Positions 10,170-19,502 are shown, counted from the stretch's first letter. The stretch is 64,000 nucleotides of DNA from Bacteroidales bacterium (GCA_013141385.1 JABFRB010000020.1:1-64000); one strand, 5' to 3'. The notes: generated by a model from the letters alone, not told the origin. Numbers and translations are program-made.

Positions 10170-12134
10170 ATGTGGTTAAAATCAAAAATGAGTAATCTTA
10201 ATATTTCATTTTCAATTAAAGTAATAGCCATCTTTATTTTTATGAGGATGGTTTTTTTTCAGTTTAATAACTTGATTGCTGTAAATGATTCTACTCGTAA
10301 TTGCAAGTATATTAAGCCAATGTGTTTAAAAGTATTACTAAAACATGATACAATTGATGAAAAATTACCATTAGCATTTCCAATTATAAAGAAAGATTCA
10401 ACTATTAATATTTATACTAGAATTGAAAATAATTCACAAAAAAATTATGCTACACGAAAATTATATAGCTTGTTTTTTCGAAAGCAAAGTACTGAAGACG
10501 CTAATGAAGTAACAAACAGGACTGAAGCAACTGAGAAGTTTGCATCATTTGCTGGAAAACAAATTAATAAAATTGAGCTAATTAAACTTGAAACTTTTGG
10601 ACAATCTGTCTTCGATTCAACGATTAAACCTATTACCTGGATCGAGAATAAAGTTAATAATTTGCATATTAATACAGCTAATTTTATTATTAAAAATCAG
10701 CTACTTTTTAAAGAAGGTGAGTTACTAAATCCCGTTGATTTTGCTGAAACCGAACAGTTAATACGTGATCTTAGTTATATAGAAGATGTAAACATACTAA
10801 TTGAAACTATTGACGATTCTTCAAAGGTAAATATTAAAGTAATAACAAAGGATGCATGGTCTATTGGTGTAGATGCAAGATTGAACAATACACACTCAAG
10901 CCAAATTCAAATTTATGATAAAAATTTAGGCGGATTAGGTTTAGGGTTAAGCGGGTATGTATTTTATGATACGAAAAATCCGAATAGATGGGGTCATAAA
11001 GGGGAATTGAGTTTGTCAAACATTGGTGGTTCGTTTATTCAAAGTAATATTTGGTTTCGCGAAGGGCAAGGTTTTAAAACATATTCAATATCACTTAATA
11101 GAGATTTTTACGCCTCAAAAGCACTTTATGGAGGAGGAGCTAGTATAATAAAAAGTATCGAGCCTTATAGTTATTTAAATATTGATTCAACTAGTTCCAT
11201 TAATTATAGTGGCTACGATTATTGGTTTGCAAGATCATTTCATGTAAGTAGAAAAGATTTGTTAAAAGCCCCACACAACTTTGTTATTGCTTATAGGTAT
11301 TTAAGTACTTACTATAGCAAGCGACCGGATGTCTTAATAAACACAAATTATCCATTTCAAAATAAGAAGTATTACCTAGTTGGATTAAGCCTTGCACAGC
11401 AGGCTTTGCATAAAGCAAACTTAATCTATTCTTTTGGAGCAACTGAGGATATTCCTGCTGGATTTAAAATCCAATTTACAGCAGGGTACGAAAAAGGAGA
11501 ATTTCAAGATAGATACTATTTTGGTCATGAATTTTCTGCAGCAGAAGTTGGTCCATGGGGCTACCTTTTCTCTTCTGTAAGAGCTGGAGGATTTTTAACG
11601 TCAACTAAGAAAACACAGCAAATAACAACGAACCTTCGGGCTATATATTTTTCTAACCTTATTAAGATCAGAAATATTAAACTTAGACAATTCATTAGTG
11701 TAGATTACACTAGGGGATTAAGTCGCTTTAATGGGGAAGGGGAGAGAATATTTTTGAATGAGAATTATGGCATCAGAGGACTATATAGCCGTGAGATGAG
11801 TGGGACGTCAAGACTTGTTCTAAATCTCGAAACAGTTGCGTTTAGCCCTCTATATGTTTTTGGATTTCGCTTTACATACTTTGCTTTTTGTGATATTGGT
11901 TTTATTGGATCTGCTAATGATTATTTGTTTGAAAACCAGTCGTATACTGGATTTGGACTCGGAATGCGAATTAGAAATGAAAATTTAGTATTAAACACGA
12001 TATTGATTCGATTCGGTTATTACCCTAAACTCCCGACTGACCCTGATGTTTCTTATTGGTTAATAAATGGGCAGCAGAAAACAAGATTTCAGAATTTCAG
12101 AGCAAATGAACCCCGCATAGTTCCCTTTGAGTAG
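10170..12134 (+). CDS. BamA/TamA-like outer membrane protein with POTRA domain
   Basis: A protein of up to 654 residues (start at 10170, or at ATG 10188 which gives a tidier signal peptide). After a hydrophobic N-terminus, residues about 140-240 form a POTRA-like module (FKEGELLNPVDFAETEQLIR, then DVNILIETIDDSSKVNIKV). The rest is a predicted beta-barrel (repeated Gly/aromatic strands from about 250 to the end, for example YGIRGLYSREMSGTSRLVL). The family inserts or secretes outer membrane proteins, but this is a single-POTRA form, not BamA itself. It starts 14 bp after the SiaB-like gene, suggesting cotranscription. Confidence 0.75.
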   Translation: MWLKSKMSNLNISFSIKVIAIFIFMRMVFFQFNNLIAVNDSTRNCKYIKPMCLKVLLKHDTIDEKLPLAFPIIKKDSTINIYTRIENNSQKNYATRKLYSLFFRKQSTEDANEVTNRTEATEKFASFAGKQINKIELIKLETFGQSVFDSTIKPITWIENKVNNLHINTANFIIKNQLLFKEGELLNPVDFAETEQLIRDLSYIEDVNILIETIDDSSKVNIKVITKDAWSIGVDARLNNTHSSQIQIYDKNLGGLGLGLSGYVFYDTKNPNRWGHKGELSLSNIGGSFIQSNIWFREGQGFKTYSISLNRDFYASKALYGGGASIIKSIEPYSYLNIDSTSSINYSGYDYWFARSFHVSRKDLLKAPHNFVIAYRYLSTYYSKRPDVLINTNYPFQNKKYYLVGLSLAQQALHKANLIYSFGATEDIPAGFKIQFTAGYEKGEFQDRYYFGHEFSAAEVGPWGYLFSSVRAGGFLTSTKKTQQITTNLRAIYFSNLIKIRNIKLRQFISVDYTRGLSRFNGEGERIFLNENYGIRGLYSREMSGTSRLVLNLETVAFSPLYVFGFRFTYFAFCDIGFIGSANDYLFENQSYTGFGLGMRIRNENLVLNTILIRFGYYPKLPTDPDVSYWLINGQQKTRFQNFRANEPRIVPFE

Positions 12135-12221
12135 ATTATTTATTAATCTCTTTAAATTGCATGTGAACAAAAAAAAGAGAAGTGCGTTTACCTATTATTA
12201 TATAACTAAAATTTAAAAAAT

Positions 12222-12854
12222 ATGGCTGTATTAGTTGGTAAAAAAGCACCAAACTTTAGTTCAAGTGCAGTTGTTAACGGGAGTGAAATCGTTAATAATT
12301 TTTCGTTAGATCAGTATCTAAACAAAAAATATGTAATTTTCTTTTTCTATCCTGCCGATTTCACCTTTGTTTGCCCCACTGAATTATTAGCATTTCAGGA
12401 GCAATTAGATGAGTTTGCAAAAAGGAATACTGCTGTTGTTGCATGTTCTGTTGATTCCGAATTTTCGCATTGGAAGTGGTTACAGACCCCGTTGGCTGAA
12501 GGTGGGATAAAGGGAGTGACGTACCCTCTTGTTTCCGATTTATCTAAAACAATCTCTGAAAATTATGATGTTTTAGCTGGGGACTATGAGTATGGTGAAA
12601 ATGGTGAGGTTTCCTTTAATGGAATACCCCAATCTTTCAGGGGGTTGTTTTTAATCGATAAACACGGTGTCGTTCGACATCAGTTGGTAAATGATATGCC
12701 ACTAGGAAGAAGCATTGATGAGGCATTAAGGATGGTTGATGCATTACAATTCTTTGAACAGAATGGAGAGGTTTGCCCTGCAAATTGGAAAAAAGGAGAT
12801 AAGGCTATGAAGCCTACACAGGATGGTGTTTCCAAATATCTTTCATCAAAGTGA
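12222..12854 (+). CDS. 2-Cys peroxiredoxin (AhpC/Prx1 type)
   Basis: Thiol peroxidase that reduces hydrogen peroxide and organic peroxides. The 210 residues contain the peroxidatic cysteine motif FYPADFTFVCPTE (Cys51) and the resolving cysteine motif GEVCPANW (about Cys185), which places it in the typical 2-Cys group. The conserved arginine segment is QSFRGLFLIDKHGVVRH. It is monocistronic in appearance: preceded by an 87-bp gap and followed by a strong terminator. Confidence 0.95.
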   Translation: MAVLVGKKAPNFSSSAVVNGSEIVNNFSLDQYLNKKYVIFFFYPADFTFVCPTELLAFQEQLDEFAKRNTAVVACSVDSEFSHWKWLQTPLAEGGIKGVTYPLVSDLSKTISENYDVLAGDYEYGENGEVSFNGIPQSFRGLFLIDKHGVVRHQLVNDMPLGRSIDEALRMVDALQFFEQNGEVCPANWKKGDKAMKPTQDGVSKYLSSK

Positions 12855-12875
12855 TAACTTGTTACCGAGGTTGAT

Positions 12876-12904
12876 AAAAGCCGTGGTATAATACTACGGC
12901 TTTT
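12876..12904 (+). terminator. intrinsic terminator after peroxiredoxin
   Basis: The arms AAAAGCCGT (12876-12884) and ACGGCTTTT (12896-12904) are perfectly complementary, with extra inner pairing (GTA/TAC). The 3' arm runs into a T-rich tract. Confidence 0.88.
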
Positions 12905-12939
12905 CTTTTATAAAAATGGTGAATATGTCCTCAAAATAT

Positions 12940-12947
12940 TATATTTG
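12940..12947 (+). promoter_or_regulatory. candidate -7 promoter box for pabB
   Basis: TATATTTG matches the Bacteroidota -7 consensus TAnnTTTG and ends five bases before the ATG at 12953. If used, the transcript would begin at or very near the start codon, that is, be nearly leaderless. A convincing -33 element is not obvious. Confidence 0.4.
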
Positions 12948-12952
12948 TAATT

Positions 12953-14278
12953 ATGAGGAAGACCCTTACATATCACCTTAATTATCCCGAGAGATTTGCC
13001 GATAATCTAACTCGGTATATACAACAATTGGATAATGGAATAATTCTTAGGAGTAATAGTTACTTTCAGTTAAGTGGTAAGAATACAGTACGCAGTAGTT
13101 ACGATTTTTTAGCTGGCTTATCCTCTATTTCAAGTTGCGAACCATCTAACGATAAACTTAATACTTTAAAATCGCTATACGATAATAAAGATTGGCTTTT
13201 TGGTTATATTGGATACGATATTAAGAACGAATTAGAAGAGCTTGTTTCCGAAAATTTTGATGGACTTGGGTTTAGTGAAATTTTCTTTTTTCAGCCAAGA
13301 ATAGTAATGTTAGACAATGAGGATAGTTTAGTTGTAAAATTCTTTCCTGAATATGATTCTGTTGAAGAAATTGAAAAACTGGTTTCAAAACTCGATAATG
13401 CAGATGAAACTCCCGATTTTATTAGTAGTGTAAATATTTTTAAGAGTCGATTTTCTAAATCGGAGTACATAAAAACTGTTGAAAAGGTAAAAGAGCATAT
13501 TCAACGAGGGGATATTTATGAGATGAATTTATGCCAAGAATTTTATAACGAAAATTCTGAAATTGATCCTGCTGAGACTTTTATTGCATTAAACCGATTT
13601 TCACCTACCCCTTTTGCATCATTCTTAAAAGCCAATAATAGGTATGTTATTTCTGCTACTCCAGAGCGTTTTTTAAGAAAATCGGGGGATAAAATAATAA
13701 GCCAACCTATTAAGGGAACAATTGCCCGAAGTATTGACCCTGACGAGGATGAGAGTATTAAAATTAAGTTGCAGAATGATCCTAAGGAACGTGCTGAGAA
13801 TATTATGATTGTTGACCTTGTTCGCAATGATCTTTCAAAGGTTGCTGAAATAGGTACAGTAAACGTTGATGAGTTATGTGGCGTTTACCCATTTCGACAA
13901 CTTTATCAAATGGTCTCAACGATTTCATGCAAAATCAAAAAGGAGCATGATTTTATAGATGTGATTAAAGCAACTTTCCCAATGGGTTCAATGACAGGTG
14001 CTCCAAAGATCAGAGCTATGCAATTAATTGAACATTTTGAGAAAACAAAAAGAGGATTGTACTCTGGCTCCATTGGTTATATCTCGCCCGATCATGATTT
14101 TGACCTTAATGTTGTGATTCGTAGTTTGCTATATAATAAAGACACAAAATACCTTTCGTTTACTGTAGGAGGTGCAATTACCATCCACTCCGATTCCGAA
14201 ATGGAATATCAAGAGTGTATGTTAAAGGCAAAAGCAATTCTTTCAACTCTAAAAGCAACAATTGTAGATGCAGAGTAG
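12953..14278 (+). CDS. pabB: aminodeoxychorismate synthase component I
   Basis: Makes 4-amino-4-deoxychorismate from chorismate for folate synthesis. The 441-residue protein carries the chorismate-binding domain (about residues 170-435). It includes the motif QPIKGT, whose lysine is the residue that distinguishes PabB from anthranilate synthase TrpE (PIAGT). Other conserved blocks are ERAENIMIVDLVRNDLS, FPMGSMTGAPKIRAM and RGLYSGSIGY. No glutamine amidotransferase (PabA) or lyase (PabC) gene is adjacent. Its end overlaps the start of tilS by 11 bp, so the two are translationally coupled. Confidence 0.9.
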   Translation: MRKTLTYHLNYPERFADNLTRYIQQLDNGIILRSNSYFQLSGKNTVRSSYDFLAGLSSISSCEPSNDKLNTLKSLYDNKDWLFGYIGYDIKNELEELVSENFDGLGFSEIFFFQPRIVMLDNEDSLVVKFFPEYDSVEEIEKLVSKLDNADETPDFISSVNIFKSRFSKSEYIKTVEKVKEHIQRGDIYEMNLCQEFYNENSEIDPAETFIALNRFSPTPFASFLKANNRYVISATPERFLRKSGDKIISQPIKGTIARSIDPDEDESIKIKLQNDPKERAENIMIVDLVRNDLSKVAEIGTVNVDELCGVYPFRQLYQMVSTISCKIKKEHDFIDVIKATFPMGSMTGAPKIRAMQLIEHFEKTKRGLYSGSIGYISPDHDFDLNVVIRSLLYNKDTKYLSFTVGGAITIHSDSEMEYQECMLKAKAILSTLKATIVDAE

Positions 14279-15590
14279 ATTTGTTGATTTTATTCGCAAA
14301 AATAATCTTGTATCCGAAAAAGATAGAATATTACTTGGAGTAAGTGGCGGAATTGACTCTATGGTGATGCTTAACCTTTTTCACAAATCTGGATTTGACG
14401 TTTCTGTTGCACATTGTAATTTTTCTTTAAGGGGTGAGGAATCGGATGGTGATGAACAGCTAGTAGTTTATGAATGCGAAATAAATGGGATTAAACTTCA
14501 TCGGGTAAAGTTTGAGACTGAATTGTATGCCGCAAAGAACAAACTTTCAATTCAAGTCGCTGCAAGAAACCTTAGATATGAATGGTTCAATAGTATTTGT
14601 AAGGATTACGGATATAATCTAATTGCCATAGCCCATAATCGTGATGATGTTGCTGAAACAGTAATTATAAACCTTACACGTGGTACAGGTATTAAAGGTT
14701 TAGGTGGGATAAAGGCCAAGCAGGGTACGATTATTCGACCTTTACTATTTGCTGGAAGAGATGAAATAGTGCGATATGCCACATTGAATGGTATTCGATT
14801 TCGTGAGGATTCAAGTAATGCATCTGTTAAGTATGCTCGTAATAGAATTAGGCATAATGTGATCCCAGAACTTGAGAAGTTAAATCCCTCAGCAAAGGCT
14901 TCAATTGCATCAACAGCATTACATGTACAGGAAGCGTGGAGTCTGGTTGATAGCTACCTTAACCAATTAAAGCAAAGATTAGTAAAGAATGAAGGCGAGA
15001 AGATACTCATATCTATTCATGGGCTAAAGAATGAACCTTATTCTAAACTATTTCTTCTAGAAGAATTAAGTGAATTCGGATTCACTCCCGATACTATTGA
15101 GCAAATCAACGAGTCAATCAACAGTCAACCCGGGAAGATTTTTTATTCATCAACATATCAATTATTACGTGATAGGGAGTTCTTCATACTCTCAGAAAGA
15201 AAAGAATCAGATATTTCAATTGTCAAAATCGATAGCGATTGTTCTTCAATCGATTTTCCAATAAAATTGAATTTTAGAATAGTAGACAACTCAGAATCCT
15301 TCAAAATTCCTCGTGAAAGTAGTATCGCAGTTTTAGATTTTGAAAGACTTAAGTTTCCCTTAACGCTTCGGCCATGGCAACCCGGTGATAAATTTATGCC
15401 TTTGGGCATGGATAAATTTAAAAAGGTAAGCGATTTTTTAATTGACCAGAAGGTTTCATTGGTTGAAAAAGAGCAAATTTATGTTTTACTATCAGATGAT
15501 AAAATCGCTTGGATATTAGGGAAACGCTTGGATGAACGATTTAAAGTATTACCCAGTACGGATAAGATTTGGTGTGCTACGATAACCTGA
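14268..15590 (+). CDS. tilS: tRNA(Ile)-lysidine synthetase
   Basis: Modifies C34 of tRNA-Ile(CAU) to lysidine so that it reads AUA. The 440-residue protein has the PP-loop ATP motif LLGVSGGIDSMVML at about residues 22-35, the conserved AIAHNRDDVAETVIINLTRG and the NRIRHNVIPEL block. A C-terminal substrate-binding domain starts near residue 330, with LRPWQPGDKFMPLGM. It overlaps pabB by 11 bp in a different frame. Confidence 0.93.
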   Translation: MQSRFVDFIRKNNLVSEKDRILLGVSGGIDSMVMLNLFHKSGFDVSVAHCNFSLRGEESDGDEQLVVYECEINGIKLHRVKFETELYAAKNKLSIQVAARNLRYEWFNSICKDYGYNLIAIAHNRDDVAETVIINLTRGTGIKGLGGIKAKQGTIIRPLLFAGRDEIVRYATLNGIRFREDSSNASVKYARNRIRHNVIPELEKLNPSAKASIASTALHVQEAWSLVDSYLNQLKQRLVKNEGEKILISIHGLKNEPYSKLFLLEELSEFGFTPDTIEQINESINSQPGKIFYSSTYQLLRDREFFILSERKESDISIVKIDSDCSSIDFPIKLNFRIVDNSESFKIPRESSIAVLDFERLKFPLTLRPWQPGDKFMPLGMDKFKKVSDFLIDQKVSLVEKEQIYVLLSDDKIAWILGKRLDERFKVLPSTDKIWCATIT

Positions 15591-15601
15591 TTCAACGTGA
15601 A

Positions 15602-15733
15602 CTCGATGTAAGCATAAGATATTGATCCTAAATATAGTATTCGTTTGGTACTTGTCATGCTGAACGAAGGGAAGCATCTAGTCTTTAGATAATTAGATCC
15701 TTCGCTCCGCTCAGGATGACATCTTACATCGAG
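15602..15733. repeat. REP-like nested inverted repeat
   Basis: The outer arms CTCGATGTAAG (15602-15612) and CTTACATCGAG (15723-15733) are perfect inverted repeats. Inside them lies a second inverted pair, GTCATGCTGAACGAAG (from 15654) and CTTCGCTCCGCTCAGGATGAC (to 15720, here partly matched). The inner element belongs to the same family as the copies at 25371 and 25506. It lies between convergent tilS and the ABC-F gene, where it could fold in either transcript. Confidence 0.8.
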
Positions 15734-15794
15734 ATGACGTTAATTCAAATAAAAGGCTCAATATATCTTGGTCTAAAAAGTAATATAATGGTTT

Positions 15795-17672
15795 CTAACC
15801 TTCCATTATCTCTGTTAGTTCAAACCAACGTTCACTTTTCTTATCAATAAGTTTAAGTAATTCGCTATATCTGGATGATTTTCTAAGAAGGTCATCATGT
15901 GGCAATGAACCGCTGCTTATCTCCAATTCAAGAGAACTTTTTTCCTTCTCAAGTTCTTCAATCTCCTTTGTTATGGTATCAAGTTCTCTTTTTTCGTTAA
16001 AGGTAAGTTTTCTAACCTTCTCTTGTTCTGGTTTAACTCTTTCAGGTTTTGGCTGGGTTTTGAGTTTAACTTCTTTGGCTTGATTTTCCTCATTTTCCTT
16101 TGCCCATTCACGATAATCTGAATAGCTTCCGGGGAATCCACTTACCTCACCATCGCCATCAAAAACCAGTAGCCCATTAACCACTTTGTCCATGAAGTGC
16201 CTATCGTGCGAAACAACAATTACAACTCCACTGAAGTTTTGAAGGTATTCTTCTAGAACATTAAGGGTTAGAATATCGAGATCATTTGTTGGCTCATCAA
16301 GAATAAGAAAATTAGGGTTGCGCATCAGTATTGTGAGCAGATAGAGCCGCCTTTTTTCCCCACCGCTTAGCTTTTGCACAAAAGAGTACTGTGTTTCGGG
16401 CGAAAAGAGGAACAGGTTTAGAAATTGGGATGCTGTAAGTGTTTTACCATCACCAAGCGTAACCACCTCTGCAATCTCGCGGGCAACATCAATTACTTTT
16501 TGATCATCTCTGATTTTCATTCCATCCTGCCTGTAGTAACCAAAAACAACAGTTTCGCCGGGATCTACAGTACCTGAGTCGGGAGGGATGCTTCCTGTTA
16601 TTATATTAAGGAAGGTCGATTTCCCTGTACCATTGCGACCAATGATACCAAGTTTTTCAGAACGATTGAAGGTGTAGGAGAAATCTTTGAGAATTATTGT
16701 TTCATCAAATCGTTTTGATATCGATTTAATCTCAAGAACCTTATTGCCAAGTCTCGATGATTTAACATTTATTTCTACCTCAGAATCGTTCCGTCGTTGG
16801 CTGGCCTTATCCTGTAGTTGGTAGAATGCATCAATTCTATATTTTGCTTTCGTGCCTCGTGCTTGAGGCATACGACCCATCCATTCAGATTCTTTTCTAA
16901 GAAGGTTGGTTGCTTTTTCAACCTCAGCATTCTGGTAAGATATCCGCTCCTGCCTTTTTTCAAGGAAATATTTATAGTTCCCCTTGTACCAGTATAGCTG
17001 CTTTTGATCAAACTCAATTATATCGGTACAAACCCTATCGAGGAAAAAACGATCGTGGGTAACCATTAATATCGTAAATCGGTTCTTAAGAAGATAATCC
17101 TCCAGCCATTCTACCATGTCAAGATCTAGGTGGTTTGTAGGCTCATCAAGAATTAGAATATCAGGTTTATTTATTAATGTTGATGCCAGAGCAACACGTT
17201 TGCGTTGACCTCCAGAAAGCTGCGAAACGGGTTTGTTAATATCTTCAAGTTTAAGTTTGGATAGTATTTGGCGTGCCTTTACCTCATGATCCCAAGCATT
17301 TAACCTATCCATCTCCTCCATAGAGTGCTGTAAAACTACCTTATCGTTACCTAGCAAAGCTTTTTCGTATGTCCTTATTGCATTTGCAACCCTATCATTT
17401 GATGAAAAGATATTCTCTAATACCGATGCAGTTTCAATCAGTGTAGGTTCTTGCTCAAGGTATCCGATATGTAAATCGTTCCTGAAAATGATATTACCCG
17501 AATCTGCCGTATCCTGACCAGCACAAATCCTAAGAAGTGTAGTTTTACCTGCACCGTTTCGGGCAATAATCCCTACTCTTTGATCCTGTCCAATAGTAAA
17601 TTTAATACCTTCGAATAGGACTAGGTCACCAAATGATTTTGTTAAATCTTCAACTTGCAGGTAGGGTATCAT
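15795..17672 (-). CDS. ABC-F family ATPase, Uup-like
   Basis: A soluble protein with two ATP-binding cassettes and no membrane domain (625 residues). The first cassette has GIIARNGAGKTTLLRICAG (about residue 34), signature LSGGQRKRVALAS and Walker B ILILDEPTNHLDLD. The second has GIIGRNGTGKSTFLNIITG, signature LSGGEKRRLYLL and FLILDEPTNDLDIL. Between them lies the positively charged linker typical of ABC-F proteins. The last 70 residues (from about 553) form a coiled coil like the Uup C-terminal domain. Such proteins act on ribosomes or nucleic acids; the exact role here is inferred. Confidence 0.9.
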   Translation of the reverse strand: MIPYLQVEDLTKSFGDLVLFEGIKFTIGQDQRVGIIARNGAGKTTLLRICAGQDTADSGNIIFRNDLHIGYLEQEPTLIETASVLENIFSSNDRVANAIRTYEKALLGNDKVVLQHSMEEMDRLNAWDHEVKARQILSKLKLEDINKPVSQLSGGQRKRVALASTLINKPDILILDEPTNHLDLDMVEWLEDYLLKNRFTILMVTHDRFFLDRVCTDIIEFDQKQLYWYKGNYKYFLEKRQERISYQNAEVEKATNLLRKESEWMGRMPQARGTKAKYRIDAFYQLQDKASQRRNDSEVEINVKSSRLGNKVLEIKSISKRFDETIILKDFSYTFNRSEKLGIIGRNGTGKSTFLNIITGSIPPDSGTVDPGETVVFGYYRQDGMKIRDDQKVIDVAREIAEVVTLGDGKTLTASQFLNLFLFSPETQYSFVQKLSGGEKRRLYLLTILMRNPNFLILDEPTNDLDILTLNVLEEYLQNFSGVVIVVSHDRHFMDKVVNGLLVFDGDGEVSGFPGSYSDYREWAKENEENQAKEVKLKTQPKPERVKPEQEKVRKLTFNEKRELDTITKEIEELEKEKSSLELEISSGSLPHDDLLRKSSRYSELLKLIDKKSERWFELTEIMEG

Positions 17673-18048
17673 TGTAAAAATTTTGGCAAAAATAGTTAAA
17701 TTCGGAGGTGCTGATACATTTATCAGGCTATTATTATCTAACTCAAGTTACTCTTTATAGTAATTTTTTAAGGAATTGATTAACGAATATAGATTAACGA
17801 TTTTAGATTTATGAAATATAAATTCACAAGATATTGATATTTAGGATTATGATACTCAACCTCGCACAATTTCTGAAATCGATATTCGTTAATCCTTGTT
17901 CTTAAATTTTATACTTTAATTATAACTAGTAACTTATGTTATTTGTTTGATTTTTATTAGATCCAGATATGATGTCGCTAAAAACATTGATTGCCTAAAC
18001 TTGTTTACCCTTTTGATGTATCTTTAAAGAATCAAAACAATTAATAAC
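17673..18048. other. intergenic region with an inverted repeat
   Basis: An AT-rich 376-bp region between divergent starts. It contains GATTAACGAATA near 17777 and its inverted match TATTCGTTAATC near 17882, about 95 bp apart. No ORF or RNA gene is convincing. Promoters for both flanking genes must lie here, but I cannot place them. Confidence 0.4.
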
Positions 18049-18723
18049 ATGACCCGCAAAGAGCGATTTAAACTAATAATTGACTACTTTAAAGTTGCAA
18101 TGCCAGTTGCCGAAACGGAGTTAGATCATGCCTCCCCCTATGAGCTGATTGTTGCAACAATCCTTTCAGCCCAATGTACCGATAAAAGGGTGAATATTAT
18201 TACCCCTCCCTTTTTTGAAAAATACCCATCGCCAAAGCACTTAGCTGAGGCTAAGGTTGAGGATATATTTCAGCTTATCAGATCGTGTTCATACCCTAAT
18301 AATAAAGCGAATCACCTTTCGGGAATGGCTAAAATGTTAGTCGATGAATTTAATGGTGTTATTCCCTCAGATATTAACGACTTGCAGAAACTCCCTGGTG
18401 TTGGTCGAAAAACCGCCAACGTAGTGGCATCAGTAGCATTTAATAAACCAGCACTTGCTGTTGATACGCATGTATTCCGGGTTGCTAAAAGGTTAGGTTT
18501 AAGCCACAATGCAAAGACACCCCTTGAAACGGAGTTGCAGCTGGTCGCACATATTCCTGAAGAGCTAATCCCCATTGCCCACCATTGGCTGATTCTGCAT
18601 GGTCGTTATGTATGTATTGCACGAAAACCGAAATGCCCTGAGTGCGGCGTGAAGGAGTTTTGTAAGGAGTATAGTAAGATGAAAGAGAAAAGAGAAAAGA
18701 GAAAAGAGGGAAGTGGCAAGTGA
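18049..18723 (+). CDS. nth: endonuclease III (DNA glycosylase/AP lyase)
   Basis: Base-excision repair enzyme that removes oxidised pyrimidines and nicks the abasic site. The 224 residues include the helix-hairpin-helix LPGVGRKTANVV with the catalytic lysine, the catalytic aspartate in VDTHVFRVAKRLGL, and the iron-sulfur motif C-x6-C-x2-C-x5-C (CIARKPKCPECGVKEFC). The last 15 or so residues (MKEKREKRKEGSGK) are encoded by the beginning of the purine-rich repeat array, so the C-terminus has probably been extended or replaced by repeat sequence. Confidence 0.95.
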   Translation: MTRKERFKLIIDYFKVAMPVAETELDHASPYELIVATILSAQCTDKRVNIITPPFFEKYPSPKHLAEAKVEDIFQLIRSCSYPNNKANHLSGMAKMLVDEFNGVIPSDINDLQKLPGVGRKTANVVASVAFNKPALAVDTHVFRVAKRLGLSHNAKTPLETELQLVAHIPEELIPIAHHWLILHGRYVCIARKPKCPECGVKEFCKEYSKMKEKREKRKEGSGK

Positions 18724-19400
18724 CAAGTGGAAAGAGGAAAGAGGAAAGAGGAAAGCCCAATAACCTATTAACCAAATAATCCAATAACGAATTATCGCAA
18801 TTTGCGATTAAGTTTAAGAGGTAGTGGAAAGAGAAAAGTGGCAAGTGGCAAGTGGCAAGTGGCAAGCCCAATAAACTAATAACCAAATAATCCAATAACG
18901 AATTATCGCAATTTGCGATTAAGTTTAAGAGGTAGTGGAAAGAGAAAAGTGGCAAGTGGCAAGTGGCAAGCCCAATAAACTAATAACCAAATAACCCAAT
19001 AACGAATTATCGCAATTTGCGATTAAGTTTAAGAGGTGGTGGAAAGAGAAAAGTGGAAAGTGGAAAGTTGAAAGTGACAAGTGGAAAGTGACAGGTGGCA
19101 AGTGGAAAGCGAAAAGTGGAAAGCGGCAAGTGGTAAGTGGCAAGTGGCAAGAGGAAAGTGAAAAGAGGGAAGCGGCAAGTGAAAAGCCCAATAACCTATT
19201 AGCCAAATAACCCAATAACGAATTATCGCAATTTGCGATTAAGTTTAAGAGGTAGTGGAAAGAGAAAAGAGAAAAGAGGTAAGTGACAAGTGGCAAGCCC
19301 AATAACCTATTAACCAAATAACCCAATAACGAATTATCGCAATTTGCGATTAAGTTTAAGAGGTAGTGGAAAGAGAAAAGTGGAAAGTTGAAAGTGACAA
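18677..19400. repeat. composite tandem repeat array with palindromic cores
   Basis: Five units, mostly 104-111 bp apart and once 216 bp. Each unit has a purine-rich tract built from GTGGAAAG / GCAAGTG-type heptamers, a conserved CCAATAAC-containing spacer, and a palindromic core ATCGCAATTTGCGAT followed by TAAGTTTAAGAGG. Cores are at 18794-18808, 18905-18919, 19009-19023, 19225-19239 and 19336-19350. The longest interval holds extra heptamer copies. The array begins inside the nth coding region. The overlapping long open frames on the minus strand are artefacts of the repeat. Confidence 0.9.
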
Positions 19401-19409
19401 GCGAAGGGT

Positions 19410-19500
19410 ATTATCCCATTGCCCCATTGTCTCATTGCCTCATTGTCTTATTATCTCATTTTCAAATTATCTCATTTTCAAATCTTCAAATCTTCAAATT
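19410..19500. repeat. pyrimidine-rich short repeats
   Basis: Runs of CCATTG / CTCATTGTC, then CTCATTTTCAAAT and CAAATCTT, repeated with small changes. They end directly at the start codon of the DUF4130 gene (19503). With the array to the left, the whole 18.72-19.50 kb interval is repeat sequence and holds no gene. Confidence 0.7.
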
Positions 19501-19502
19501 AA

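Noticed and set aside
12953-14278. Anthranilate synthase component I (TrpE)
   Set aside because: The motif is PIKGT with lysine, as in PabB, rather than PIAGT; no trp genes are adjacent.
18485-19326. Long open frames on the minus strand over nth and the repeat array
   Set aside because: They are produced by repetition of the same units and contain repeated identical segments; one also overlaps nth.
18677-19400. CRISPR array
   Set aside because: Units are about 105-111 bp with internally repetitive tracts and no short constant repeats separated by unique spacers; no cas genes nearby.
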